Positions 12,526-24,138 of a DNA stretch of 64,000 nucleotides are shown here, in pieces (the stretch's first letter is position 1; each line of letters begins with the position of its first letter). Both the position numbers and the translations under genes were made by a program. A model generated the notes under the pieces. That model saw only the letters and a list, made by a program, of their open reading frames with translations. It had not been told where the DNA came from and did no database searches. Origin of the DNA: Lepidodermella squamata. Lineage: Eukaryota > Gastrotricha. The stretch lies in the NCBI GenBank assembly GCA_047495785.1, contig JBLDXI010000012.1, positions 310,001 to 374,000 of the forward strand. Direction: 5' to 3'.

Positions 12526-15500
12526 GTAATACTGGGGTCTTCAGTAGTTGCCGAATGTGGTCAACAAATAACAAGCTCAACAATGATAGACTATAATAGT
12601 TCTAGACGGCAGCAGAAAAAAAAATTACGTGAAATTTGCGGAGCATATAAATAATATTGATGTATGTTGTATTTTTCGACTGCGGTAAATAAAATAACGA
12701 CAACGGCAATAATAATAAAAATAAACGGGCACGAAATATGTTGTAATGTTGAAAAATGGCTGGATACGCCCCAGTGGCCGCGCGATCGTTAACAAACAAG
12801 ATTTTGCGCAAAAAACGTGAGAGCGCACTTCTTGACCGCGCACTGCCCTAGATGTATATTCCGCCTTAAAACCGGAAAAAATATTGCGGTTTTCCGAGAT
12901 GCGAGATGAAAGGAGGTTTGGTTGTAATGCAAAATGCTAGCAAAGATACTTTGTGATAATCATCATCGTTTATTACGGCTGAGCGCAAATTAAACGAGCC
13001 GAGATGCCGAGTTATTACTCAACGTCAAATGAGCCGTGGAACCAAGACGTGTGATATGCATAAAAATACACATCCGGGGCTATTTATTATTTTATGGCAC
13101 AGGTTGGAAACGATGAATAATACTTAATGTGGCCATAAAACGGCGCCTGAAGACTTCCGCAGCAGGTACTTATACCCGAAAGTATCAGATGATTCAGTGT
13201 ATTCAGGCAATGCCTAGCCGAGTCACGCGCATTACTATACAGAGATATTGAGAATATTCACACTGCGTCGGGTACGTGAGCTAGACACCTTTTTAGCACC
13301 AATAAAACGCTAACCGAAATCAACGTTATAATATCGTAATGACGCCAAATATTTGCATAGGCTCGCTGCTGGTAAAAATTAGAAGTATGGGCGACTTGAA
13401 TTTTGTTTGCCGCGTTTCGAAACGCGTAAACACAACACGCGCCGCCGCTTGCAAAAAGTTAATAATTCAGTCTAGAAGGGTTTATTATTTTAAGGTGACT
13501 ACAGCATGAGTGACATGTCGCCGCGCCTCACTCGACAAGGTGAACGCCAGCTCTCGAGAAATCAATCACAGACAGAGTGTGACAAGCGTGCCATTTGTCG
13601 CAGCGTAATTATAATAGTAATCTTCATAATAAATGCGACATTTCTCGGCCCGAGCGCGCTTATCAAAACGCACGCGCCAGGTCACGGCAGGGCCGGGCCG
13701 GCTACTTAGACATCGACGGAAGAGGTCACAGCGTTTATCGAAAAGGTAAAGCGAGAAATATCGCCAGCAGCTGGTTTGCACTTGGCATTCCTATTTTTCA
13801 GGACCGGAAATTCACACTCAACGGAGTGAGCCAATAAACCAAAAAAATCAGGGAGCTGTGAAAAGTACTCAATCTTTTTTCACATAAGCGCCCATTAAAA
13901 TTCCGCGCCGGCTATATCATTTAAATCAAGCGCGCAATAACAATAAATATAAATTTGAATAAAATGTTTGCTCTCTGAGGGAAAAAACACGAGCTCATGA
14001 ATTGCTGCGGTGGGATCGCGCGCATAAAAATACGCGCGAGCTGAAAAGCAAAAATGTAAACAACCGGCTGACATTTCGGTCGGTTAGGATTTTTCATCGA
14101 CTGTCGACGTCGTAAAGTGAATATAACATGCCACCGCATCAGCAGGTATCCTATCGGTCGGTCAGCCCCGGCGTATTCTAGCGAGAACATCACAAACAAC
14201 AACCGCGTAAACATACCACCAAGTAGCAAGCAGTAAATAGGTCTGAAAAATCTCCTAAAATATTGGTGTCCCTAGGTCAAAGCTAATGGAGCCGAGCGCT
14301 TTCGCGTCAGTATTAATAACAGCCGTGATATTGACATTCTCAAAAATATAAATTAAAAATATACAAAACGCAGCAGTTTATGACAATATCAAACATTTAC
14401 AAAGGCATAATTGGAGAGCTAGCGCTCAATTTGAAGCAACGACACAGATAACTCGACACCGGGCATTTACAGGTACGGCATGATAAAATCTGGATAAAGT
14501 ATCATCTCTGGAGAGAGAGCTCGCGATGTTGAACAATTAGAGCCGCTGCTGGTGGTGTGAAACAATGCCGAGCCAACTTGAAAAGTTGAGCGCGTGGCAA
14601 CAATGTGACACAATTTTTCAAGAGAATAAAGATGGGTGCTATCTATCAACAATATGATGAAAGCTAGCAGACTCGAAAAAATGCAAGTAACGGAAAATAG
14701 ATACTATTTTGATCTATTGGAAATGAGAAACAGTAACGCAGCTAATAAAGAAAATGCCCGTTTGCCCGCGCCACTTGATAACAACATAATAATGCTGGGC
14801 GGAGCGCGCCACAGGCCCGAATTATGTCATTGAGTGTTGCTCCAGCAATAATTAATAACAGTCCACTTCTTCGGCTCGCAAACATGCTTGATTGGCAATA
14901 GCCAGCCGATCTCACTTGCTACATTGCTATATCGTAGTTACATTACCACGCGCCAGTTCGGCGAACACGATGCGGAAGTCCGCCTAGCAGTGTGAAGACC
15001 CAACGCTATTTAGTGACTGTCATAGCGAAGGGCAAGGGGGCAATCTATAATTTTCATTACTTCGCGTATAAACATAGACAATAGGCGCGAGCCATCTGTT
15101 GTCAGTGCGTTCAGTACTCGGATGTCTTCCGATACATACACATGCGCGCGGTCACAAAGCTGCCGCTTTAGCTATAGCTAACATTGTATCTATTACCGGT
15201 CAGAGAGAGGATGGCTCAGACTATCAGAAACCAATAAAACCTTCGTTTCATTCTGGCCACGCCGAAAAATTTCATGAATAAAATATCTGGCTTGTCTCGC
15301 AATCGATAACGCTCGTTATTTCCACCCAAGTGCAAATGCAAACTCTCTATTCAGACATGAAACATGTATAAACAGAACAACAACAAGCGTGGAAGACAAC
15401 AACAACAACGCAAATTTTGAAAACACGATTTGGAATGCACAGCGACAAGAACGTGGCTAAGAAACAAAGGGATTAGTTCCGCCAATATCAATAACAGTTG

Positions 15501-17664
15501 GCTGCATCAGTTAATAAAAACAAGCGATGGGAAAAAGCAAAATAACCAATGCCGCACATAGTCGCATAATCCGAAAAAGTCCAGCCGCAAATTTGCCAAG
15601 TAATTATTGAATGATGATGAAGTCCGACAAAATATTTTAGCCATAAAACTCAAGGTCAAAGAGCTTATGCTAGAGATGCTAGAGAGGCGACAATGCGATG
15701 TACTTGGCTGGCAAAATTGTGAGTAAATGAGCGCCTTTTGCAAAGTAAGTCACTGATTCGGATCTTGCAAACAGAATTATTCGCAGTTTAAAGTACCGCC
15801 CATTTTTTTCTCTATGAGTACCGCAAAAGGAGCTAATCTGAAAATGCCAGAAATTTCGCTAAATTCGTCTTGTGAGGACGTAAGTAAATGAAAATATCCG
15901 GATAGCCGATAATTCTATCCAGGTTGTCATGTTATTCGTGAAAGATAACGATAAATAAAGATGATCTCATGGTGGGATGTCAAAGTTATTTGCAATCACT
16001 GCAAACATCTTAAATAAGAAATCAGTGTTGAGGAATAGTGTAGGGTAAGCCTCTTTCGAAGTAACAATCGGGCATCAGTTTGATGGCAGTGGCGGAGCTA
16101 ACTTGGAAAAGCTGGGGTAGCGCGAGGCGGGAAAATAGTCGTAGCTAGGGGTTCACAACTTCATTATTAACAACCCTATTTTTAAGTTAAGGCACCAGCT
16201 CATGTTTGTTGTTTTCCGATTTTTTTTTAGTTAGCGTCGCCATAAAAACGCCTAGTCATCATTATCGTTGTATGAGCCAACCGAATAGCAGAAAATAGCC
16301 GACTAAACCTACAGAGCTGCAGAAAATTTTTGCAAGCTAGACCTTTATCCGAACCATCTGAGCCATTTATCGAAGAAAAACGTAATCGAGAAACAATAAG
16401 CATCGGAATATCATTGTAGTATTCATTTATCCTGCGCAGAGAATGTCGTCTTACACTCGGGGAATCGATAAATCCCCAAAATATAGAATTTACATCTAAT
16501 TTTACCCAAGCTTTATCCGAACCAGGTTCGCAGGTTCGGGACATTTTGCTACTCTGTAAACCTATAATCGTGATGTCACGCGAACGCGGAAATTTGTCCT
16601 TTCCGCTAAAAATATATGGTCACTATCTGTAAGGTTTCAGGAAAAGGCGCCTGTAGGGGACTGGTCTGTGGTTTGTCTAAAAAGCCGTCGGGTAGCGATT
16701 ACCGGGCGCAACAATGTAGCTTGCAAATAGAAAACACGAATTAGATGATAAAATATAAGAAAGATATGTAGTTACATAAAGGCAAGCCGGCTACTCAAAT
16801 AGTCGGGATACAATCTTTAAATCTCAAAAAGTATAACCCCAACATTGGAAAATGAAATGAGTTAGTAGGTATGGGTAATAGCATTTGTGCATCATGTGTC
16901 ATGTGTCCATGCGTTTCATACCACTTAAAAGCTACGGGTTACCACGGGTTTTCGGCATTTTCGATCGGCATTCTTTCAGTCGAGCAATGCTGTGAGAACA
17001 ATTAATTCTATGTATTATTCTATTCTATGTACCAGAGGTTGCCATTGCCCAGTACCTATCCTATTCGAACGGCCCTAGTCATGATCCTCGTTCGGAAGCG
17101 GTGAATGGGAAAGAACAACGGCAGTCCTTGAATGTAGTCTAAGCATTTTAGCTGGGAGCTGGGAATCGTACTTCAGCTTGGTCGATTGACCATTATGGGA
17201 AAGGTTTGCGCAGAAACGAGTCGGCCCACACCGAACATTCCGCGGTGAGGAGTTTGAATACTCGCGCCTGTGAATTCGTCAAGGTCAAATTACAATTTTG
17301 GCAAAAATGTTGCCAACATACAAGAATATTGCATAATACAAATTTTAATTTTGCCGCAGACCTAAGAAAAACTTGCACACCCAATTCACGCAACTTTTTC
17401 AAAAATCCAACTGACCCCCTTTGTTAACTTATTGGCTGTACAACGCCCCGAGATCAGCTTTCAGCATTAGGAAGTTGAGCGATTCCTCGATTCGCCCTTT
17501 TCCGACTTGAGTAATCCAAAAATTCTTGTATCATCTTAGGTTAAAGTGAACCGTTCGTTCGATTTCTATTCGTTATTCATTATCCATGCCTAATACACAG
17601 TTTCTTTATTAAAGTCTTGTCTTTATCTCCCTTCAAATTAGTCCATTCAGTCCATTTTGAGATA
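12526..17664. other. Intergenic region without recognisable genes
   Basis: About 5.1 kb lies between the divergent ACK and PLGRKT starts. Open frames are under about 105 codons and resemble nothing I know. CAA-rich runs occur near 15380-15410. A sequence starting CAGTGGCGGAGCTA at about 16089 looks like a single hAT-type terminal repeat, but I found no matching right end. Confidence 0.55.
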
Positions 17665-18117
17665 ATGGGAAACTTAATTAGTGGAGGAATGGAGAAAGTC
17701 GCTCAAAAGCAGCTGGAGTTTCAGCAACAAGCTCAGCGCTTACAGCTCGAGCGTCAACTTGAGATGCAAAATCAGATGCGAATTCGCATGCAAGCTGTGG
17801 CTGTCGCGCAGTCACGTGACATGTTTACCTTTGCTGCCACTTTCTATGGTCTCTTAGGTCTAGGATTGGTTGCTGGTGCTGTGAAACGAAAGAATGGCAT
17901 GGTGGTTGCACCTCTGGTCCCTCTTAGCGTTGGTCTCGGCTATCTGTATGACATGGCATGGGGTGACAAAATGCCCCGTATTGTTGGCTGGGCTGAGGAA
18001 ATAATTGAACATGAGCCGCATTTACTTGGTTCGCCACATGGCATGCCTACTTTCGATGACATCGATCGTGCCATTAAAGCCCGTCAGCTGATGTCCTCGT
18101 CGCAGAAAAACAATTGA
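17665..18117 (+). CDS. PLGRKT: PLGRKT-like membrane protein (DUF2368, plasminogen receptor KT family)
   Basis: The 150-aa product starts MGNLISGGMEKVAQKQLEFQ, has a Gln/Arg-rich amphipathic helix (about 14-48), two hydrophobic segments (about 54-74 and 80-98) separated by a basic loop, and ends ...SSQKNN. Length and pattern match vertebrate PLGRKT (147 aa). In mammals the extreme C-terminal lysine binds plasminogen; here the last residue is Asn, so that role is not supported and only the conserved membrane-protein core can be inferred. The start was chosen for the conserved MGN-LI N-terminus; an upstream near-cognate extension is not needed. A splice-acceptor-like sequence ends at 17650, 14 nt before the ATG. 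It heads a tight same-strand run with GCP5, bestrophin and CD-MPR. Confidence 0.9.
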   Translation: MGNLISGGMEKVAQKQLEFQQQAQRLQLERQLEMQNQMRIRMQAVAVAQSRDMFTFAATFYGLLGLGLVAGAVKRKNGMVVAPLVPLSVGLGYLYDMAWGDKMPRIVGWAEEIIEHEPHLLGSPHGMPTFDDIDRAIKARQLMSSSQKNN

Positions 18118-18280
18118 CCATAGCAGCGTTATTTAACCTGACGTTTCCAGTATAAAATGCTAGGATTATATTTTTCGCCATGCTAATAACCTTTTCTATC
18201 GCTTGAATTTGGTAGTTAATTGATTGCGTTGCCAGTCTGTAATTATCACGGGATACGTGCCTCTTATTTTGCGAAACCTC

Positions 18281-18286
18281 AATAAA
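18281..18286 (+). terminator. AATAAA poly(A) signal between PLGRKT and GCP5
   Basis: An AATAAA hexamer lies 23 nt before a splice-acceptor-like TTTTCTGTCCTAG ending at 18309, which in turn is 13 nt before the next start codon. This poly(A)-signal-then-acceptor layout is what one expects between genes of a trans-spliced operon. Confidence 0.6.
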
Positions 18287-18322
18287 TCAATGTGTATTTT
18301 CTGTCCTAGATACTTTAAAGAA

Positions 18323-21163
18323 ATGGATGTCAGATATTACATAGAGTCCATTGTTGGACATTTGGATAAAAAGCGGCTTCAAAATAAGAAATTTGTCGAT
18401 AAATTGGCGAATCAACTGATTGGCAAGAAGTCAGCTCTTAAGTCGCGCTCCTTCAACACAACTCTGATCTGCATGACCACGGTAGATGAAATTTACAATG
18501 GCTTGGTTGAAAAGTACACCGTTCAGTCCGACCAATATCGAGCCGACGAAATTGGGCGACTGTATGGCGAGATCAACAAAATTGATTTCGATTTGTTCAT
18601 GAAATCCGGGGATGGCAAAGCTAAAATGCTTTATTTCCTGCACAGGCTATCTGCAGGTTCAAATTCATACGTCTTTCCACACAATGTTGCTGTTACCTCG
18701 CTTTCTTCGCTGCAAATTGACGACGAGCCTTGTAATTCCACTGTATGTATAGTCGATTGGCAGGAAGTTCTGCTATCTGGCGAAGAATTCGAAATAAGAA
18801 ACTTCAATGTCGAAGATGAGGACGATGACAGCTGCTTTCACGATTCTCCATCATCTCCCGCTGTTTCCCCGGAAGACACTTATAACAGCTGTGATTCCAC
18901 GGCCAAATCAGATGAAGTGACAACTTCGATTTCAAATTCGAAAGTGCAATCAGACTCGACAGTATTACTCGGTCTTCCGAGGAAAAAAGTGTACGAGCTA
19001 GTAGACCGCAATGAGTTTGCTATATGCAACGAAATAATTTGTGGATTAACTGGGGCGGAGCCTAATTTGAAATTTCTCGCTCATTGTGGCGGTAAACAAG
19101 TTCTTAAGCATGTAACAAATGGCTGTTTGAAAAATGTAATTGGCGATGTTTCCGACTCATGCTCGGTCTCTTTAGAGAGAATTTCCGGTATATACGACCG
19201 CGTTACTTCTTATCCTAATGACGACTATTTACTGGATGTTGGCTTGGCCTGTGGCAATTTCTTACGGTTTGTCACTAATTCTGTTCAGAAACTGAGCAAA
19301 TCATTGCAACCGGTGACTCTTCTCAGTTTGGATCTCGAATCTACTGAAATTCGACAGTTGATAATTAGATTCGGCTCCGTGCTATCTCATTTCCACTTGG
19401 AGAACATTACTACTATGAAGGAGAAAACTAAAAGTTTGCTAAACTTTGCTGCCTCAGTCCAAACTGCGTTACACGCGGCTCTTCTTGGCTGTAATACAGC
19501 TGAAGCCAGTTGGCTGCTAGTTCTCTGGCTCGCTGCTGCTCGTCCTCTCCTTCGAGCCGCGATTCACTCAACGTTTTCTGCAAACAAAAGCTCAATTAAG
19601 CCGTGGTTTGACACCTCCTTGTTTGATAATGAAAAAGACAGTTTAATGCTGGGCGGGCTCGACTTGATGGAGGTAAACAAGCTCTTGGGCGCAACTCACC
19701 GTTATTTGACACTATTGCGGCAATGCCGCGAAGAATCTGGCGATTTTTTATCGCAAAGCCGTTTGTTTGCTTTGCCACTTCTTTTTGAGTCATTCATACG
19801 TGATATTGCTATATCTGAGGAAAACAAGTTACCAGGGGAGATTTTGCGGTCTCAAAATCTACTGAGTCCTATTTTGCCTGACAAATTCGATTGTGCTCTC
19901 CCTGTGGATTTAATTGACCGAGTGTCAAGTCGTTGGATGGAATCTCTTTCGATGGAATGTAAATTAGCGTCATCTCAACTTTTCGATATTTGGGAAAAGT
20001 CTGGCCTGAAATCGTGGATGTTTGCCATGAAACTAGTCTTTCTTTGCCAGAGCGTGATTCAATTCGACGGGCGAAATAAATTTTTGAAAAAATCTTCGCC
20101 TGCCCTGGATTTACTAGCCCTCCACTTGCCCGGTGACGTTTGGCTGGAATACGTCCCCAGTCAAATTCGAAAAGTCATGATGGCGAAATGTGAACCGGCT
20201 GATGTTTCTAGCTTGTTAGATTCAGACAGTCTAACTGAGCAGTATTCGAACTGCAAAACTGTTGCTCAAGCTCTTGAATTCATGGAGACTTCAATCAGTC
20301 AGAATCAACCTCTGGTACTTTTCCCGATCTCGTTGTTTCTATGCCCTGAAGTTTTATCAAAATACGTTCGTGTTCATTCGTTTTTAAGTGCGTTTCACGT
20401 TTCGAAAAATTGGCTATCGCGTGCATTGTTTAACAATGACCCTTTGTCGTCATGCCATGGTAAAATTGCGGCGGTTAGGTCAGCAACTCGATCTCAACGT
20501 CCACCATCTCATTTACTTCTGTCCGCCGCTGACCGGTTGCTCTGGCTGCTGAGAAGTGCGATTTTCTTCGCGCTAAACGCCCTGCAGCAATACTTTTTCA
20601 CCAGTGTGGTCTGCGCTAATTGCCATCGATTGGAAAATGAGTTGGCTGAAGTTACCAGTGCAGATGATTTGGAACGAATTCACGACGAAGTGATGGCTCA
20701 AATCGTTACTGGTTGCCTTTTCCCGATCGGTCATCGAACTTATCAAGCGTCACTGCGGCATTTGATTGTACTAGCTGATATGTTGAGTCGGCAGCAAATT
20801 GCGCCGAAAGCAGCTCAGAAACTTCCACCTCTGGCTAGAAGTAACTTGACTAGCCTTTCAAATCTCAGCCAACTTAGCGATGATATGACACTGCAAACAA
20901 ATGCGACTCAAATCTCGACTAGCGAGACCAGTTGGAAACTCCTGGCGACTGATACTTATCAAGGAATCCGCTTTCTCGCCGATACTTTGAGCCGATCTGC
21001 TAGTAAAAATCATTCGGTGACGAGGAGCTCGTTGAACAATTCGATTTTCGACTCGGAATTCGCCGGAAGTTCCGTCGCGTGGTTAGCTGCTGAACTGCAA
21101 CATGCCTCTGATATTGTCTCAAAGCAGAGCAAAATCCTGCTACAAATTATGCACGCTAAATAG
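18323..21163 (+). CDS. TUBGCP5: Gamma-tubulin complex component, GCP5-like
   Basis: GCP proteins build the gamma-tubulin ring complex that nucleates microtubules at centrosomes and other sites. This single-exon frame encodes about 946 aa from the ATG at 18323; human GCP5 is 1024. The N-terminal part is diverged and holds an acidic/Ser-rich spacer (about residues 165-215). The C-terminal GRIP2-like half is the diagnostic part: a helix FLSAFHVSKNWLSRAL, then RLLWLLRSAIFFALNALQQY, then DDLERIHDEVMAQIVTGCLF, the pattern seen just before the gamma-tubulin-binding end of all GCPs. Assignment to GCP5 rather than GCP6 or GCP4 is by length and N-terminal layout and is tentative. An upstream in-frame extension exists but lies across a poly(A) signal and an acceptor, so 18323 is preferred. 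Confidence 0.78.
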   Translation: MDVRYYIESIVGHLDKKRLQNKKFVDKLANQLIGKKSALKSRSFNTTLICMTTVDEIYNGLVEKYTVQSDQYRADEIGRLYGEINKIDFDLFMKSGDGKAKMLYFLHRLSAGSNSYVFPHNVAVTSLSSLQIDDEPCNSTVCIVDWQEVLLSGEEFEIRNFNVEDEDDDSCFHDSPSSPAVSPEDTYNSCDSTAKSDEVTTSISNSKVQSDSTVLLGLPRKKVYELVDRNEFAICNEIICGLTGAEPNLKFLAHCGGKQVLKHVTNGCLKNVIGDVSDSCSVSLERISGIYDRVTSYPNDDYLLDVGLACGNFLRFVTNSVQKLSKSLQPVTLLSLDLESTEIRQLIIRFGSVLSHFHLENITTMKEKTKSLLNFAASVQTALHAALLGCNTAEASWLLVLWLAAARPLLRAAIHSTFSANKSSIKPWFDTSLFDNEKDSLMLGGLDLMEVNKLLGATHRYLTLLRQCREESGDFLSQSRLFALPLLFESFIRDIAISEENKLPGEILRSQNLLSPILPDKFDCALPVDLIDRVSSRWMESLSMECKLASSQLFDIWEKSGLKSWMFAMKLVFLCQSVIQFDGRNKFLKKSSPALDLLALHLPGDVWLEYVPSQIRKVMMAKCEPADVSSLLDSDSLTEQYSNCKTVAQALEFMETSISQNQPLVLFPISLFLCPEVLSKYVRVHSFLSAFHVSKNWLSRALFNNDPLSSCHGKIAAVRSATRSQRPPSHLLLSAADRLLWLLRSAIFFALNALQQYFFTSVVCANCHRLENELAEVTSADDLERIHDEVMAQIVTGCLFPIGHRTYQASLRHLIVLADMLSRQQIAPKAAQKLPPLARSNLTSLSNLSQLSDDMTLQTNATQISTSETSWKLLATDTYQGIRFLADTLSRSASKNHSVTRSSLNNSIFDSEFAGSSVAWLAAELQHASDIVSKQSKILLQIMHAK

Positions 21164-21258
21164 CTCTTTCCAACTTTTTTATCACCTTTTTCTCGCACAG
21201 TAAATTTTTTGACGTTTTATTAAAATCTGCCTTACTTTTTATAGGTGTGCTTTATTAA

Positions 21259-22722
21259 ATGACGGTAACGTACACGCAGGAATTGCACACAGTTGGCTGG
21301 TTCAATTTTTTTCGGTTGTTACTTCGATGGCGCGGGTCTTTCTACAAGCTCATTTTACCTCAATGCGCTGTGTTTTTCCTCATCTACTTCACTCTGATTG
21401 CCTTTCATCAATTTTTACTGCCGTATGAAATACAGCAGCATTTCGAGAGTATGATAGCGATGATTGCTCAAAATCGCCACCAGCTCGGCTCTGCTGTCGC
21501 CTTTTTTCTCGGCTTCTTCATCGACCTAGTTTTCGACCGATTCTGGGGCCAGTTTATGAAAATTCCTTGGCCTGATGGTTTCGCTTTCATGTGTTCGGTT
21601 CATCTCGTTGGACATGATAAAAGATCTCGAGTGATGCGGCGCACGCTTGTTCGTTACGTCTGCGCCGCGACTGTTATGGGTATGTGCAAAGTTGCGCCGA
21701 AAATCAAGAATCGCTTCCCGGATTTCCAAAGCTACGTAAAATGTGATCTGCTAACTGAAAATGAAGCTAATTTGATCGAGTCTTTCAAAACCGATTTCAG
21801 TAAACACTACATTCCGCTATCTTGGGCTTGTGCCTTATTGAGGCGTGCGAGAAAAGAAGGCCGTATTCATGACGAATTCGGCTACAATGATCTGTACCTT
21901 GAGATTGATAAAATTCGCGGCCAACTCGGTATGCTGTCGTCCTACGAATGGATTACGGTGCCGCTGGTATACGTTCAAGTCGTCACCCTGGCAGTTTATG
22001 CCTATTTCGGGGTTGTTGTCTGTACTCATCCATTCGAGAAATGGATGTTCTCATCCGGTGAAGTTTTCAGCGTGGAAGACGGTGATTTTAATCAAGAAGA
22101 ATTGGATCGTGGGACTCGGCTGAGGATGCGATATATGGTATGTACAGCTTCTAGCCATTAAATTTGCAATTTTGAGAAACTGATATTCGGTCAAAGGTAC
22201 AGCAAAAAATTAAGAGTAAGAGCCTTCTAAACTTTTAAGGTGGATGAAAGGATTGAATTTTGAATTTTGAAGTTAACCAAAATCAACTTTGGGGATTTTT
22301 TACTTTATGTAAAATTTGTGATTTAATTTTTGGTTAACCTACAGTTTGCGATAATTACGGCGATTCAATTCAGCGTTTATGCCGGTATGTTGCACACGTC
22401 TGAAGCGCTGCTATGCCCGTTTGGCTACAACGATAACGACATCGACATTGACCAACTCGTCGACCGCCACCTGCGCGTCGGCTATCTAGTCGTCGATGAG
22501 ATGTACGCTGTCATCCCGGAAATGACCACCGACCAGTACTGGACGACCGCACACGACGAAATCCAAATACCATACACTTCCGGCACCAAGCTGGCGCACT
22601 CCACAAGTGTCAAACGCCGCAGTAAATTTCTGCGCGGATTAAGCACGCTTTCGCATCAAACTGTGGCGCGCACACCGAGCAAAGTTCCGCACATTGTTAT
22701 CGAGCCGGAGGAGAAAAAATGA
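21259..22722 (+). CDS. Bestrophin-family calcium-activated chloride channel
   Basis: Bestrophins form pentameric Ca2+-activated anion channels. Two exons, 21259-22137 and 22345-22722, join in phase to about 418 aa, typical of the conserved bestrophin core without a long tail. Visible signatures: the N-terminal VTYTQELHTVGWFNFFRLLLRWRGSFYK, the neck segment GFFIDLVFDRFWGQFMKIPWPD, and the cytosolic PFGYNDNDIDID followed by VDRHLRVGYLVVDEM. The Ca2+-clasp region is acidic but reads NDNDIDID instead of the vertebrate EDDDD run, so calcium affinity may differ. The start lies only 95 nt after the GCP5 stop, with an ATTAAA hexamer and an acceptor ending at 21244 between them. The motif TTTTAAGGTGGAT occurs in the intron. 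Confidence 0.92.
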
Positions 22723-22959
22723 ACATCTGCTGCTTCCAAATCTGCTAGTCCTAATGATATTAATATTACCATAGTCAGTAATAATGGCGCTCAAAACTTT
22801 TGTTATGATTTTTACCCGTTTTTTGTTATATCAGTTACTACTGTTAAAGTTTTTTAATCAAATTTTACCTGTTATCTCAGTGATTATCAATGATATTATT
22901 ATATTACAATAATCTACTAAAATAATTTGTTATTTTAATTTTAGGTTTACTTTTTTATA

Positions 22960-24138
22960 ATGATTCTCTGTTTTATTCTTACTGCTGCTCTCGTTTTCGA
23001 GACCGTTTTCGCTACTGATCATAGCCTATGCAAGTTTCCTTACCACCAAGAACCTACGAAGGCGATGGATATGCTTCAACACGACCATTTTTTCGGCACA
23101 AAATACGTCGCATTCGGTGGCCGTCCTGGAGATAATTTCACGTTCACTGTCGGAATTTGCGCGAATGTGAATCCGAAGAACACGGCGCCTGATGCTTGCG
23201 ACGCGGTTACTCAAGAAAAGAAAACGATAACCGGATCTGAATTTCACGTGTTGGGTAGGTGCAACAATACCGATGTAAAAGCCGGATCTGATTGGGCTCT
23301 GGTGGAATACGACGATGGAGATGCGTTAGTTTCCATTTCCCGCCCATTTATCATCAAAATATTATTTCTTTTGTGTATAGTTACGCCAATGCATGTGATC
23401 AACAAAGGCGGCGTACTATGATAATGATTTCATGCAACTGCAGTGCACCTGGTGACGGCGTGTTGACTTATTTTGAAGAAGATACAACGCGTAACAACAA
23501 CACGTGCCACTACATGTTCGAAATTGAAACGCGCCACATTTGCAAGGACAACTGTACCAATGTTGTACCAGCGACCACTGTGGCGCCTTTAATACCCATT
23601 CCAGCTGAATTGCACGGCCTATCTGGCGGTTCAATTTTCCTAATAATGTAAACTGCGTAAACATTTAAACATAAATTTATTTTAAGGTGGATTTTCATTC
23701 AGATTTTTTACGCTTTTGTCAACTTATTTGATCGTGGGCTTCCTAGTCAAATTTTGCACGGGCCACTATGGCATGGACCTGATTCCGAACTTGCATTTTT
23801 GGATGAGTTTCTTCAATTTGGTCGCCGATGGTTGTGACTTTGTTTTCCGATGTGGCCCTTACTCCGACCGTCGATCGCTTAGAATTGACGGCGATTTTGG
23901 CGCTGATTCTGGCTTCAGCCACGGGTCTATGACTTCGTCTCACAGACGCGGCCCGTTAACACCACCGCCATCAGCCCTACCCCCTGCCACACCTGCCCTC
24001 AGTGAAGCTTCATCCGGTTACCAAAATTTCAGCTCGAGTGGCAAGGCCCAGCGTCCTATTTCTACGACTGGGTCTATGACCGGCGAGGCCGGCAGTTTGG
24101 CTTCCACGTCAGATGACACTTATTTGATCCAAGCCTGA
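22960..24138 (+). CDS. M6PR: Cation-dependent mannose-6-phosphate receptor
   Basis: CD-MPR carries mannose-6-phosphate-tagged lysosomal enzymes from the trans-Golgi to endosomes. Exons 22960-23324, 23381-23647 and 23703-24138 join to 355 aa (human 277). It has a signal peptide, a lumenal domain with multiple Cys and N-glycosylation sites, one transmembrane segment across exons 2/3 (SIFLIIFFTLLSTYLIVGFL) and a cytosolic tail. The juxtamembrane tail (NLHFWMSFFNLVADGCDFV) is strongly conserved with vertebrate CD-MPR. Of the M6P-binding residues, the QRR arginine, the glutamate (YFEED) and the CHYMFE tyrosine are present; the glutamine is plausible. The tail is longer than in vertebrates and ends DDTYLIQA, an acidic-dileucine/GGA-type signal. 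The start is 237 nt after bestrophin. Confidence 0.9.

Noticed and set aside
16089-16200. CAGTGGCGGAGCTA looks like one end of a hAT-type element
   Set aside because: No matching inverted end or 8-bp flanking duplication could be found nearby.
16227-16544. 105-codon minus-strand frame
   Set aside because: No domain, no signal peptide and a small internal direct repeat; looks like chance.
18224-18322. Upstream extension of the GCP5-like frame
   Set aside because: It begins with a non-ATG codon and crosses a poly(A) signal and a splice-acceptor-like site; the ATG at 18323 is more likely.
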